Assembly: GCF_011516765.1 (NCBI RefSeq) | Contig: NZ_JAAABN010000001.1 | Coordinates: forward strand, 434,001-498,000 | Direction: 5' to 3' | DNA: 64,000 nt | Source of the DNA: Acetobacter sicerae | GTDB lineage: Bacteria > Pseudomonadota > Alphaproteobacteria > Acetobacterales > Acetobacteraceae | In this document: positions 30,170-38,285 of the stretch, one piece after another | Position numbering within the stretch: the stretch's first letter is position 1 | Layout of the letters: every line of letters starts with the position of its first letter | Notes under the pieces: model-generated | Databases searched by the model: none | Told to the model about the DNA's origin: nothing | Seen by the model: the letters and a program-made list of their open reading frames with translations, nothing else | Position numbers and translations under genes: made by a program

Positions 30170-30418
30170 TCAGCCGACTTTTTCGGTGACCAGCTTCTCA
30201 AGCGCTGCAAAACTTTTGGTCTGACCGATCAGGTCCAGTCCAAGCTTGATGCCGAATTCTTCTTCAGCCAGCGTGAAGAGTGACAGTGTCGCCAGAGAGT
30301 CCCAGGCTTCCGTGTTGTCCATTGTTGCTTCGGGAATTTCCTCAGCACTTTTTCCCGGCAGAATGGTATTGAACACACGCACAAGACGCTTGCGAATACG
30401 CTCAGGAGTCATGGCCAT
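30170..30418 (-). CDS. Acyl carrier protein
   Basis: 82 residues with the ACP four-helix pattern. The phosphopantetheine attachment Ser is in EAWDSLATLSL (about residue 41). It starts at an ATG with GGAG upstream and is first in a two-gene unit with the FkbH-like gene, so it is the likely glyceryl-ACP partner rather than the fatty-acid AcpP. The central DSL sequence is normal, but the flanks are diverged from AcpP. Confidence 0.9.
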   Translation of the reverse strand: MAMTPERIRKRLVRVFNTILPGKSAEEIPEATMDNTEAWDSLATLSLFTLAEEEFGIKLGLDLIGQTKSFAALEKLVTEKVG

Positions 30419-30563
30419 TAAAACTCTCCGTAATTGTTTCTTTTACTGATCGTAACTGGATCAGCATGTGACTACCGTCATGCCAGTATCTTACACTTAA
30501 ATGCACGGATTCAAAGGCACACCTTTCTGCTGTGAGCATGCATTCACGTACGAAAGACCAGAT

Positions 30564-31142
30564 TTAACGAAGAAATATTTCCTGTTCGATAATCGGCCAG
30601 ACAATAGCCCTGTCTTCCGACTGAATCAGGACTTTGACCGCGGTCGGCCCTAACCCCCGCAGGCAGGAACCCTGCCATTCCCCTGTCAGACTGGCATATG
30701 AAAAATTAATGGTATGTATCCCGTCCACCAGCACGCTTTCACGCATTGCTTCCGGTCCCGCCAGAGGCGCTGCATCCACAAAGGGTTGCCAGCGAACAAC
30801 CAGACGGTGATTCAGATCACGGCCAATGGCCACGAGGACAGGCATATCTGAAAGCGTGCCGTCCCCTTTCATGAATGTCACGAATGAAAAGCGATCGGGC
30901 TGACACACAAGAGGCAGGCCATGCACGAAACTTCCCGGATCAGCGTGCGCGATCAGACGGCGCAGTGTCGCCTCAACGGACCGCATCTCTTCAATCTGCC
31001 GGATATCCGTTCTCTGATGGTCCCAGAAACGCAGTCCATATCGCACGCCGGCCCATAATGCCGCATACAGCATTGAAAAAATCACGAGAACAATCAGGGT
31101 TTCCAGCAGTGTGAACCCCCTGTCGCGCCTGTGCTCGATCAT
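30564..31142 (-). CDS. gspJ: Type II secretion minor pseudopilin GspJ
   Basis: Minor pseudopilin, part of the GspHIJK tip. From the ATG at 31142 (overlapping the gspI stop by four bases) it has 192 residues. The prepilin peptidase site is RDRGFTLLETLIVLVIF, with Glu at +5. The rest is the usual soluble domain (RYGLRFWDHQRTDIRQIEEM). Last of the gspE-F-H-I-J run; 145 bases separate it from the ACP gene. Confidence 0.9.
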   Translation of the reverse strand: MIEHRRDRGFTLLETLIVLVIFSMLYAALWAGVRYGLRFWDHQRTDIRQIEEMRSVEATLRRLIAHADPGSFVHGLPLVCQPDRFSFVTFMKGDGTLSDMPVLVAIGRDLNHRLVVRWQPFVDAAPLAGPEAMRESVLVDGIHTINFSYASLTGEWQGSCLRGLGPTAVKVLIQSEDRAIVWPIIEQEIFLR

Positions 31143-31534
31143 AAACCGGCTCCGGTCATGGCAGCCGTTCGAAGTGTGGAAAGAGTAAGGTGGTGCCTTC
31201 CCTCCCAACTGACAGTCACACTCACCCGAAACAGGGCTCCCGCTGGCGAATCAGGATGCAGACCCCGCTCAACCAGTGTGTCAGTTTCCTCCCAATGAAA
31301 ACCGTTCGCGGCGTCTCCCTCCCGCGTACCGTCAGACAGAACCGGGCGGGCACGCATATCTGCCAGACACGATCTGGCAACTGACAAAGCCAGTTCCGTC
31401 TGCGTCGCCCGACGGGTTGCAAACAACCCTGTGCCGGATGCTTCATACAGCACGGCGAGCGCCATGGAGGCGATCGCAAGTGCAATCAGACATTCAAGCA
31501 ACGTAAAACCATCACAGTCTTCAGCGTACTTCAT
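31139..31534 (-). CDS. gspI: Type II secretion minor pseudopilin GspI
   Basis: 131 residues with the class III signal DGFTLLECLIALAIASM and the GspI-type continuation ALAVLYEASGTGL. The Glu at +5 is present and there is a Cys at +6. It overlaps gspH by 14 bases and gspJ by four, so translation is coupled. Confidence 0.9.
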   Translation of the reverse strand: MKYAEDCDGFTLLECLIALAIASMALAVLYEASGTGLFATRRATQTELALSVARSCLADMRARPVLSDGTREGDAANGFHWEETDTLVERGLHPDSPAGALFRVSVTVSWEGRHHLTLSTLRTAAMTGAGL

Positions 31535-32000
31535 GCGCCTCTATCCTTCCTGTGAGAGGATCGAGGGACACGACCATCTGACTGTTTTCACAACGCAGTC
31601 GCACAAGCCGTCTGTCCGCCAGCCCGTTGCCGTCAAGCTGGATAAGGAAATCAGGAGAGGCTTCGCCATCGCGTACCGTCGCTTCCGCAACACGAATACA
31701 AGCCGGAAGCCTGTCGTGAAGCATGGCCATGGCGGGACTGGAAACTTCAATCCGATGCTGCTCTCCACTCATACGAATATGCATGGGCCGGCCTGATGAC
31801 AGGGCGATTTCCCTGCCCGCCCTCGCCAGCCGGACAAAACTACCTGCCGCAGCAGCAAGATCGGCATGCGGGCTGCGAAATGGTCCTCGCTGCACAAGCA
31901 GCAGTGTCGTCAAACCGAGAATAAAAAGAACAATCAGAATTTCCAGAAGTGTAAAGCCACGCTCGTGCTCACAGAATGATCGACCTGAAGCCTTCCTCAT
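31521..32000 (-). CDS. gspH: Type II secretion minor pseudopilin GspH
   Basis: 159 residues. The prepilin site is ERGFTLLEILIVLFILGL. The downstream soluble domain includes the GspH pattern RLARAGREIALSSGRPMHI. Its start overlaps the gspF stop by four bases. Size and composition do not fit the major pseudopilin GspG, which would continue with a PR-x-LG motif and a calcium-binding C-terminus. Confidence 0.87.
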   Translation of the reverse strand: MRKASGRSFCEHERGFTLLEILIVLFILGLTTLLLVQRGPFRSPHADLAAAAGSFVRLARAGREIALSSGRPMHIRMSGEQHRIEVSSPAMAMLHDRLPACIRVAEATVRDGEASPDFLIQLDGNGLADRRLVRLRCENSQMVVSLDPLTGRIEAHEVR

Positions 32001-33238
32001 GCGGCAAGGTCATTCAGACTCAGCATCGCCATCAGCAATGCCGTGACAATAAAAGCAACGATTCCGCCCATCAGAATGGTGATGGCAGGCACCAGTAGCG
32101 TCACAAGACCAGAAAGCGTCGCCCTGGCCTGTCCTTCATGAATATCGGCTGATTTAAGCAATAATTCCGGCAGACGTGCTGTTTCTTCACCCAGTTGTAC
32201 AAGGTCCACCATTCGGCGTGGAAACACTCCGGTCCGGCTCAGGGCGCGATGAAGGCCACCACCCTCTTTGGCGCTGATCAGAACAGTTTCCAGAGCTGTC
32301 CGCGCCTTTTCATTGCCCGCCACATCCACGGTGATGCGGAGCGCCCTGACCAGCGGCACGCCATTCCTCATCAATGTGCCAAGAGTTCTTGAAACACGAT
32401 CGGCAATGATGGTGCGTTCCAGTTTTCCGAAAACAGGGAGTTTCAGTCGTATGGAATCAACACGACGACGCATATCCGGTGAGCGCAGCGCCACTCTCGC
32501 CATGCCATAAAACACGATGCACCCGGCCAGCAGCAACGGGCCGTACTGCGAACATCCATGCCCTGCCGCGATCACAATGCGCGTCACAAGCGGCATCTGT
32601 GCACCATTCTCGCTAAAAAGCGTTTCAAACTGAGGAAGAATCATGGTCAGAAGGAAAACGACGGCCCCGATTGATGCAATCGCAAGTAAAGCAGGATAGA
32701 TCATCGCCGAACGGATTTCTGCAATCTGACGGCCACGGTTTTCCAGATAACGCGCCAGATCGACCAACACGGATGCCAGAGCCCCACTGGCCTCACCTGC
32801 ACGCACCAGCCCGATATAGAGTTTGGAAAAGCTTTCCGGATAAAGCGCGAGGGCATTCGCAAGCGAACCGCCTTCCCTTATCCTGTCCCGGATATTCGTG
32901 ATGATCTCACGTGCTTCCGCACGCGTTGTTACATCCACGATATAACGCAACGTTCTGTCCAGATCATGCGCAGCTTCCAGCATCAGGGCCAGTTCCTGCG
33001 TGAACTCCAGAATTTCCCCCTGACGCAATCCCTTTTTTCTCTGGATGGAAAATGTCAGCAAACGCAGGAGAAAACCCGGGGATGCTGGCTGGCTGGCCTG
33101 ATCGGCATCTTCCACACGCACCGGGTAAAAGCCGTCCCGCTCAATCTTTCGAACGGCTTCTTCCCTGTTTTCGGCAGCAATGTTTCCGTGCAGCGTCGAA
33201 CCGTCGGCTGAAAGAGCCACATAGCGGAACTCGGACAC
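31997..33238 (-). CDS. gspF: Type II secretion inner-membrane platform protein GspF
   Basis: 413 residues from a GTG. It has two homologous cytoplasmic domains and three transmembrane segments (about 172-195, 222-240 and 375-405). Signature segments are FTQELALMLEAAHDLDRTL in the first half and ADRVSRTLGTLMRNGVPLVRAL in the second. It anchors the GspE ATPase. It lies five bases after gspE. Confidence 0.94.
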   Translation of the reverse strand: MSEFRYVALSADGSTLHGNIAAENREEAVRKIERDGFYPVRVEDADQASQPASPGFLLRLLTFSIQRKKGLRQGEILEFTQELALMLEAAHDLDRTLRYIVDVTTRAEAREIITNIRDRIREGGSLANALALYPESFSKLYIGLVRAGEASGALASVLVDLARYLENRGRQIAEIRSAMIYPALLAIASIGAVVFLLTMILPQFETLFSENGAQMPLVTRIVIAAGHGCSQYGPLLLAGCIVFYGMARVALRSPDMRRRVDSIRLKLPVFGKLERTIIADRVSRTLGTLMRNGVPLVRALRITVDVAGNEKARTALETVLISAKEGGGLHRALSRTGVFPRRMVDLVQLGEETARLPELLLKSADIHEGQARATLSGLVTLLVPAITILMGGIVAFIVTALLMAMLSLNDLAA

Positions 33239-33243
33239 AGATC

Positions 33244-34980
33244 TTATCCTTCCATCCGCACGACCCTGAGCACCTCTTCCGCAGTCGTTTCTCCGGACAG
33301 AGCCTCATGCAGCCCTATGGACAGAAGTGAATTCATGCCTTCCTTTAAAGCAGTTTCCTCAATCTCCATATCACTGGCGCCGGACAGGATCATCCGTTGC
33401 ACTGCAGGCGTGGGTTGCAGAAATTCCGCTATCGCCAGTCTTCCGTGATATCCCGTGCCATTGCAGTCACGGCAGCCTGCTGCTCTCCAGAATCCCTGCC
33501 CTTCCCGGGGCTGAAGGTTAAATCGTGAGCAAAGCGCCCTGCTGATTTCCGGCTCTTCCTGAACCCGGCATGACTTGCAGAGCCTGCGGACAAGACGCTG
33601 AGCCAGAACACCGCGCAGGACAGCCGAAAGCAGATAATCTTCCAGCCCCATGTCCCGCATACGGGTCACGGCGCTGGCTGCTGAATTGGTATGCAGGGTG
33701 GAAAGCACGAGATGCCCCGTCAGAGCAGCCTGAACGGCAATCCGGGCCGTCTCGAGATCACGGATTTCGCCCACCATGATCACATCGGGATCCTGCCGCA
33801 GGATCGAGCGGAGAAGAGAGGCAAAAGTCAGGTCGATCTGGGGACGGACCTGCAACTGTGTGATGCCGCCAAGCTGATATTCGACCGGATCTTCAATCGT
33901 GATGATCTTGCGCGTCTCGGCGTTAATGTCGCTCAGACCGGTATAAAGTGTTGTCGTCTTGCCGCTGCCCGTAGGCCCTGTGACGAGAACAATGCCATCG
34001 GGGAGATCAAGCGTTTCCTGAAATTTTCTGGTGATGTCAGGAGAAAGACCAAGCGATGAATAGGAAAAATTAACCGTGCTGCGATCCAGAACACGCATGA
34101 CCACGCTTTCTCCGTACAGAGACGGGACCGTGGAGACACGGAGATCGATTTCATGTCCGCGGACAGCCAGCTTGATCCGGCCATCCTGAGGCAGTCGTCG
34201 TTCAGCAATATCCAGATGCGCCATGATCTTGATTCTGGAGACGACAGCAGGCGTGATACGCACAGGCTGAGTTTCAGCCTCATGCAGCACACCATCATAA
34301 CGATACCGGATACGCAGAGTATTTTCGAAAGGTTCGACGTGAATATCGGAAGCGTGCGTTTCAACTGCCCGGGCGATCATCTGATTCACCAGACGAATGA
34401 CCGGCGCTTCTGACGCCATATCTTTCAAACGGTCCGAGTCCTCCTCGACACCGTCTCTTTCTTCATCGACCACGGATTCTCGTTCCGTGTCTTCAGGCCA
34501 GAAGCGGTTGAAGGCAGCTTCCAGTTCAACCGGCACACCCACCAGAAGGGACACCTCCAGATCCGTCGCCATTTCAATCGAGCGACGGGTAAAGTGATCC
34601 AGTGGATCGGCCATGATCAGAAAAAGCGTCTGACCTTCGATCGCAAGTGGCAGGCATCTTGCATGTCGCAGGAAACGTGGTGACAGACGCTCCGCACAGG
34701 GCGGAAATTCAAGATCTTCGTAAATTTCACTGGGGGCGACGGACAGATCAAGAAACTCAGCATAGGCCTGAGCAAGCTGACGTTCGCTCAGCAGACCAAG
34801 CTGAAGCAGTATCCGCGCAACCCGTTGCCCGGTTTCCTCCGCAACATTTTGCGCTCGGGCTGCAGCATTAGGGTCAAGCCCTGCGTGAGCCGTCAGAAAA
34901 TTCAGCAGATCATCTGCCGCGAGGGGTTTCAAAGGGAATATCGCCTGATTGTTGCCGGTTGCCATTCTGCCAATGATCAC
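33244..34980 (-). CDS. gspE: Type II secretion ATPase GspE
   Basis: Hexameric cytoplasmic ATPase that powers pseudopilus assembly. Of 578 residues, the N-terminal third is the GspE N-domain (LGLLSERQLAQAYAEFL). The ATPase core has ASDIHVEPFE, Walker A GPTGSGKTTTLYTGL, an Asp box and LSTLHTNSA. A zinc-binding loop with two Cys pairs (CKSC and CRDC) is intact. The start at 34980 is a GTG; an ATG five codons later is equally possible, and neither has a strong ribosome binding site. First gene of gspE-F-H-I-J. Confidence 0.95.
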   Translation of the reverse strand: MIIGRMATGNNQAIFPLKPLAADDLLNFLTAHAGLDPNAAARAQNVAEETGQRVARILLQLGLLSERQLAQAYAEFLDLSVAPSEIYEDLEFPPCAERLSPRFLRHARCLPLAIEGQTLFLIMADPLDHFTRRSIEMATDLEVSLLVGVPVELEAAFNRFWPEDTERESVVDEERDGVEEDSDRLKDMASEAPVIRLVNQMIARAVETHASDIHVEPFENTLRIRYRYDGVLHEAETQPVRITPAVVSRIKIMAHLDIAERRLPQDGRIKLAVRGHEIDLRVSTVPSLYGESVVMRVLDRSTVNFSYSSLGLSPDITRKFQETLDLPDGIVLVTGPTGSGKTTTLYTGLSDINAETRKIITIEDPVEYQLGGITQLQVRPQIDLTFASLLRSILRQDPDVIMVGEIRDLETARIAVQAALTGHLVLSTLHTNSAASAVTRMRDMGLEDYLLSAVLRGVLAQRLVRRLCKSCRVQEEPEISRALCSRFNLQPREGQGFWRAAGCRDCNGTGYHGRLAIAEFLQPTPAVQRMILSGASDMEIEETALKEGMNSLLSIGLHEALSGETTAEEVLRVVRMEG

Positions 34981-35136
34981 GCCGTCAGGCTACTGTCACG
35001 GGCTTTTCCTGCCGCGGCCCATTCGCGGTTTGTCAGAAATGTCTTTCCGGTGTTTCCACCGGAAAGATCATCGTTGTGACGACGCCACGATGTTCCTGCC
35101 CCGGACATCGTGGCGCTCGCCGTTTCCCCTGATCGT

Positions 35137-36837
35137 TCAGGAAAACAGAGAATTCAGAAGGTTCGCAGTAAAGACCTTCTTCGGGTCGTATTTATCGAGA
35201 ATGGCGACCGCATCGTTCCATGAACCGTTTGTGTTGTTGAATGATTCAGGAATCTTCGTGTTGATGACATCCTGATTGGTCCAGGCGCCCTTGTTTGTGT
35301 AGGCCCAGCCTTTCGACCATTCAGCACGCACGCAGCCATAGGACTGGAAGTTGCTGAACATCCAGCTTTCGAGTTCCGTATAATAACGCGCCTCTGCCGG
35401 TGTACCCGGAATGGTCAGAATGTCGAACCAGACAGCAACATCCCACTCCGGGTGATCGACACGCGGACTCAGCGCCGAGAAAGTCGGCGTCACGGCATTC
35501 GCGACACTTACATCCGAGGCATGGTCCAGCCCGGTAATACGGATCTCAACAGCACTGTTCATCGGGAACAGCCCCATATTCTGGTATTTCTTCACCAGCG
35601 CCTGATACTGTACATAGAATTCGTGAACAGCACGCTGGATATTGCTGCGAGACATATGCACAGCATAACCGTTTGCCGTTACACGCAGGGTCGTAGGCCG
35701 GATGTAATGCTGGGTGTCATGTGCCCAGCCCCAGATATCCGCGCTGTTGGTAAGAGCCAGCCCCGCAGTCACAACACCATAAGCTGTTGCGCCAAGCAGT
35801 GGCGTAAGCGCGTAGGAGCCACGGTCAACGGCGCCGATAATGTTGGTGAGATCGAGCGGGAGCAGATCGCTGAAAGGATAGTTGAACGGCCCTGTCACCT
35901 GACGGGATGTTGGAGGCTTCGTCGGCGCAACAGTCCAGATTTTCAGCCATGGGTTGGATGTGAACGGGAACTGGATCGTCTCGACCCGTCCACACTGATC
36001 GAGAAGGGCAGCTATTGTACGACCGGACGAACCCGGAGCAGCGAAAAGCTCGTCTGCACTGACATTCACCAGGCTCTGGCAACGCATGCGGAAATTCTGG
36101 GTCATTTGCAGTGTGACTTCAACGATGAAGGCACGACCAATATGCGTCAGGAACGGCGCGATTTCAGGCTGATCACGGGTGAACGTCTTTACGACGTAGG
36201 CCTGCGAGGAGTCGTCCCAGACGATCGCTTTCAGAGCCAGAATGAGATTGCTCAGTGAGCCGTAGGTACCTCCAGCCGGCAGTCTCTCGCCTTTCGCCGG
36301 AATGGCTGTGCCATGTCCATTGATCGCCAGCGCGCCACCCAGTGACAGGTCGCCGGGCGCGGGACAATGCACCAGACCCAAGCCATACTGTTCAGCCTTG
36401 GTCAGGAAGTCATCCATCATGATTCCAGGCTGGGCGGTGATGCTCGCGGTCGCGCCGGAAGTGTTGACGGAAAACGCTGTCAGCGCCGTCATATCAGCCA
36501 CCAGAACATTCCCCGTCACGGAATCATTCGGATTCACGTTGATAGGCGACCAGTTATGACGGCTGCCGCGTGGACGCACACGGTAGCCGTTTTTAGCTGC
36601 CCAGTTGATCACGCTGACAAGCTGATCCACGGATGTCGGCTTGAATTCCTTGATCAGAGGAATGTTAATTTCCTGCGACCAGTTAACGTAACTTCCGAAT
36701 TGAACATGGACGTTTCGGGGGAAAGTAAAGGGCAGAAACATACCCGCATTTGCAGTCCTGAATCCGCCGACTGTTCCTCCGGCGACACACCCGGCGCTAA
36801 CCCCGGCTTTCAGCACTGAACGTCTGGAAAGCTTCAT
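35137..36837 (-). CDS. Tat-exported flavin oxidase, cholesterol-oxidase-like (VAO family)
   Basis: About 566 residues. The N-terminus is a twin-arginine signal, LSRRSVLKAGVSAGC. An FAD-binding type 4 domain follows, with the segment RPRGSRHNWSPI, where the His matches the residue that holds FAD covalently in Brevibacterium-type cholesterol oxidase, and SLGGALAINGHG. The C-terminal substrate domain resembles that enzyme's (PF09129-like). The gene lies inside the type II secretion cluster between gspE and the gspC-like gene, so export by Tat and release by the secretion system is a reasonable inference. The true substrate is unknown; other alcohols or sugars are possible. Confidence 0.8.
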   Translation of the reverse strand: MKLSRRSVLKAGVSAGCVAGGTVGGFRTANAGMFLPFTFPRNVHVQFGSYVNWSQEINIPLIKEFKPTSVDQLVSVINWAAKNGYRVRPRGSRHNWSPINVNPNDSVTGNVLVADMTALTAFSVNTSGATASITAQPGIMMDDFLTKAEQYGLGLVHCPAPGDLSLGGALAINGHGTAIPAKGERLPAGGTYGSLSNLILALKAIVWDDSSQAYVVKTFTRDQPEIAPFLTHIGRAFIVEVTLQMTQNFRMRCQSLVNVSADELFAAPGSSGRTIAALLDQCGRVETIQFPFTSNPWLKIWTVAPTKPPTSRQVTGPFNYPFSDLLPLDLTNIIGAVDRGSYALTPLLGATAYGVVTAGLALTNSADIWGWAHDTQHYIRPTTLRVTANGYAVHMSRSNIQRAVHEFYVQYQALVKKYQNMGLFPMNSAVEIRITGLDHASDVSVANAVTPTFSALSPRVDHPEWDVAVWFDILTIPGTPAEARYYTELESWMFSNFQSYGCVRAEWSKGWAYTNKGAWTNQDVINTKIPESFNNTNGSWNDAVAILDKYDPKKVFTANLLNSLFS

Positions 36838-37013
36838 AACTCTCAAACACCCTTTATCTATTAGTTTGTATTTTTAGATTTGTAGTATTTATATCATATT
36901 GTAAACTCTTTTTAACAATTTATAATTATACTTATTTCTTACATCTTATAAATATACAAAATTGTTGTACACAATAGGAATCTTTTCTTTCAATTACACA
37001 TCAGGAACCAGAA
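36838..37013. promoter_or_regulatory. AT-rich divergent promoter region in the secretion cluster
   Basis: About 175 bases, strongly AT-rich, between the oxidase (minus) and the gspC-like gene (plus). It must drive both genes. No specific operator is recognised. Confidence 0.5.
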
Positions 37014-37418
37014 ATGTCACAATGTTCGTTTACTCCAGACAAGACCGGAACCCCGTCTGGAACGATCCGGAAAGTCCTAGCGTTCTGTGTGATGCTCACG
37101 CTTATGCCGGGTTACGCCTGCGCGGATGATCTACTCGACCGCCCTCTTTTCAAGCCTGATCGTCGCGCTTCTCAGAACAGTTCGAGCGCAGTTCCCGCGG
37201 AGGAAATGATCCTTACGGGGATTGTCTCAAGCCGTAACTGGTTACAGGCGGTTTTTCAGATCCCAGGAGCAAGGACATCAAAAGCCATCGGAACAGGAGG
37301 CATGATTGAAGGATGGAAGGTGACCAGCATCACGCCCGCAGCTGTAAACCTTGAGCGTGGGTCAGAAAAAATTCGACTGACCCCACGTTTTCGCGCTCCG
37401 ACACCCCAGCCGCAATGA
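37014..37418 (+). CDS. GspC/GspN-like periplasmic protein with HR domain
   Basis: 134 residues on the strand opposite to all other gsp genes here. It has a hydrophobic N-terminal export segment (LAFCVMLTLMPGYACA), then the motif RPLFKPDRR and a beta-rich domain (LTGIVSSRNWLQAVFQ, GWKVTSITPAAVNLERG, KIRLTPRF) matching the homology region of GspC, PilP and short GspN proteins. That region contacts the secretin N0 domain. There is no PDZ domain. It converges with gspK, the stop codons being four bases apart. Confidence 0.75.
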   Translation: MSQCSFTPDKTGTPSGTIRKVLAFCVMLTLMPGYACADDLLDRPLFKPDRRASQNSSSAVPAEEMILTGIVSSRNWLQAVFQIPGARTSKAIGTGGMIEGWKVTSITPAAVNLERGSEKIRLTPRFRAPTPQPQ

Positions 37419-37422
37419 AGGG

Positions 37423-38280
37423 TCAATCCGATAGTGGCACACTAATTTCACGCTTAATCTCGAATGGCCGGGCGCTCGTCTGTGGCGATACGGTCAGAAA
37501 CACCCTTCTGTGCAACTCGCCTTTTCCAAATGATGCAATCGAATCAACAATGACTTCCTGCGTATCTTCTGTGCGGTAAGACTGCTTCCTGCCAAGCGCT
37601 GCGAACTGTTCTTCCAGCGCCCCGTTCAGACTCATTTTGACGGCTGTTCTTACAAACACGTCATGACTTCCATAATCAGGCTGTGTGCTTTGGGTAAATG
37701 ACAGATGAGGCTCCAGACACTCAATGAGAGACGGTGTCATCCCCAGAACAAGCCGGAAATCCGCTATGGAATAAAAAGCGTGCCCGCTGGGTCCAAAATC
37801 ATGGTTACCCTGTCTGTATCGGGCTAGGACCTCGCCTTTTTGATCCTGCTGACGCCAGTCGACAATCTCATCAGCAATTTTTGCGGCACTGCTCTCGCTG
37901 GCGCCACATTCTGTCAGCATGGCCGACAGAAGCGGGTGCGCCGCATTGGAAGGGTTGATCTTGCCGCCGTCCGCAACAATCCGGACCTTTATCTCGATAC
38001 CGTTTTCATCGGCAAGTTTGCGAACAATTCCATCAGGGGACCAGCGCTTCTCACCCGAGGCCGCCAGATGAAACAGAGCCAGTTGGACACCGCTATCGGC
38101 CGCACTCTCAATACGGGCTCGCAGAAGCGCCGCCTCGGCAATATGCGTTTCCATCCGGCCGTTGGCCGTCACCTGAGAAATCAGGAGCGCCACGAACCCG
38201 AGAACAAAAAGGACTGAGAGCAGAGCAAATCCACGATCGTGGCATCTGCGCCCAGCAATCGCCTCTCCCGTAATCCGCAT
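37423..38280 (-). CDS. gspK: Type II secretion minor pseudopilin GspK
   Basis: 285 residues. The prepilin-like start is DRGFALLSVLFVLGFVALL; as in GspK proteins, the +5 position is not Glu (here Ser). The soluble part includes INPSNAAHPLLSAML, typical of the GspK Ca-binding/tip domain, and EIVDWRQQD. It starts five bases after gspD. Confidence 0.92.
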   Translation of the reverse strand: MRITGEAIAGRRCHDRGFALLSVLFVLGFVALLISQVTANGRMETHIAEAALLRARIESAADSGVQLALFHLAASGEKRWSPDGIVRKLADENGIEIKVRIVADGGKINPSNAAHPLLSAMLTECGASESSAAKIADEIVDWRQQDQKGEVLARYRQGNHDFGPSGHAFYSIADFRLVLGMTPSLIECLEPHLSFTQSTQPDYGSHDVFVRTAVKMSLNGALEEQFAALGRKQSYRTEDTQEVIVDSIASFGKGELHRRVFLTVSPQTSARPFEIKREISVPLSD

Positions 38281-38285
38281 TCTTC

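Noticed and set aside
31521..32000. Reading gspH as the missing major pseudopilin gspG
   Set aside because: The soluble domain has the GspH pattern (RLARAGREIALSSGRP) and lacks the GspG continuation after the hydrophobic helix; gene order also fits gspH.
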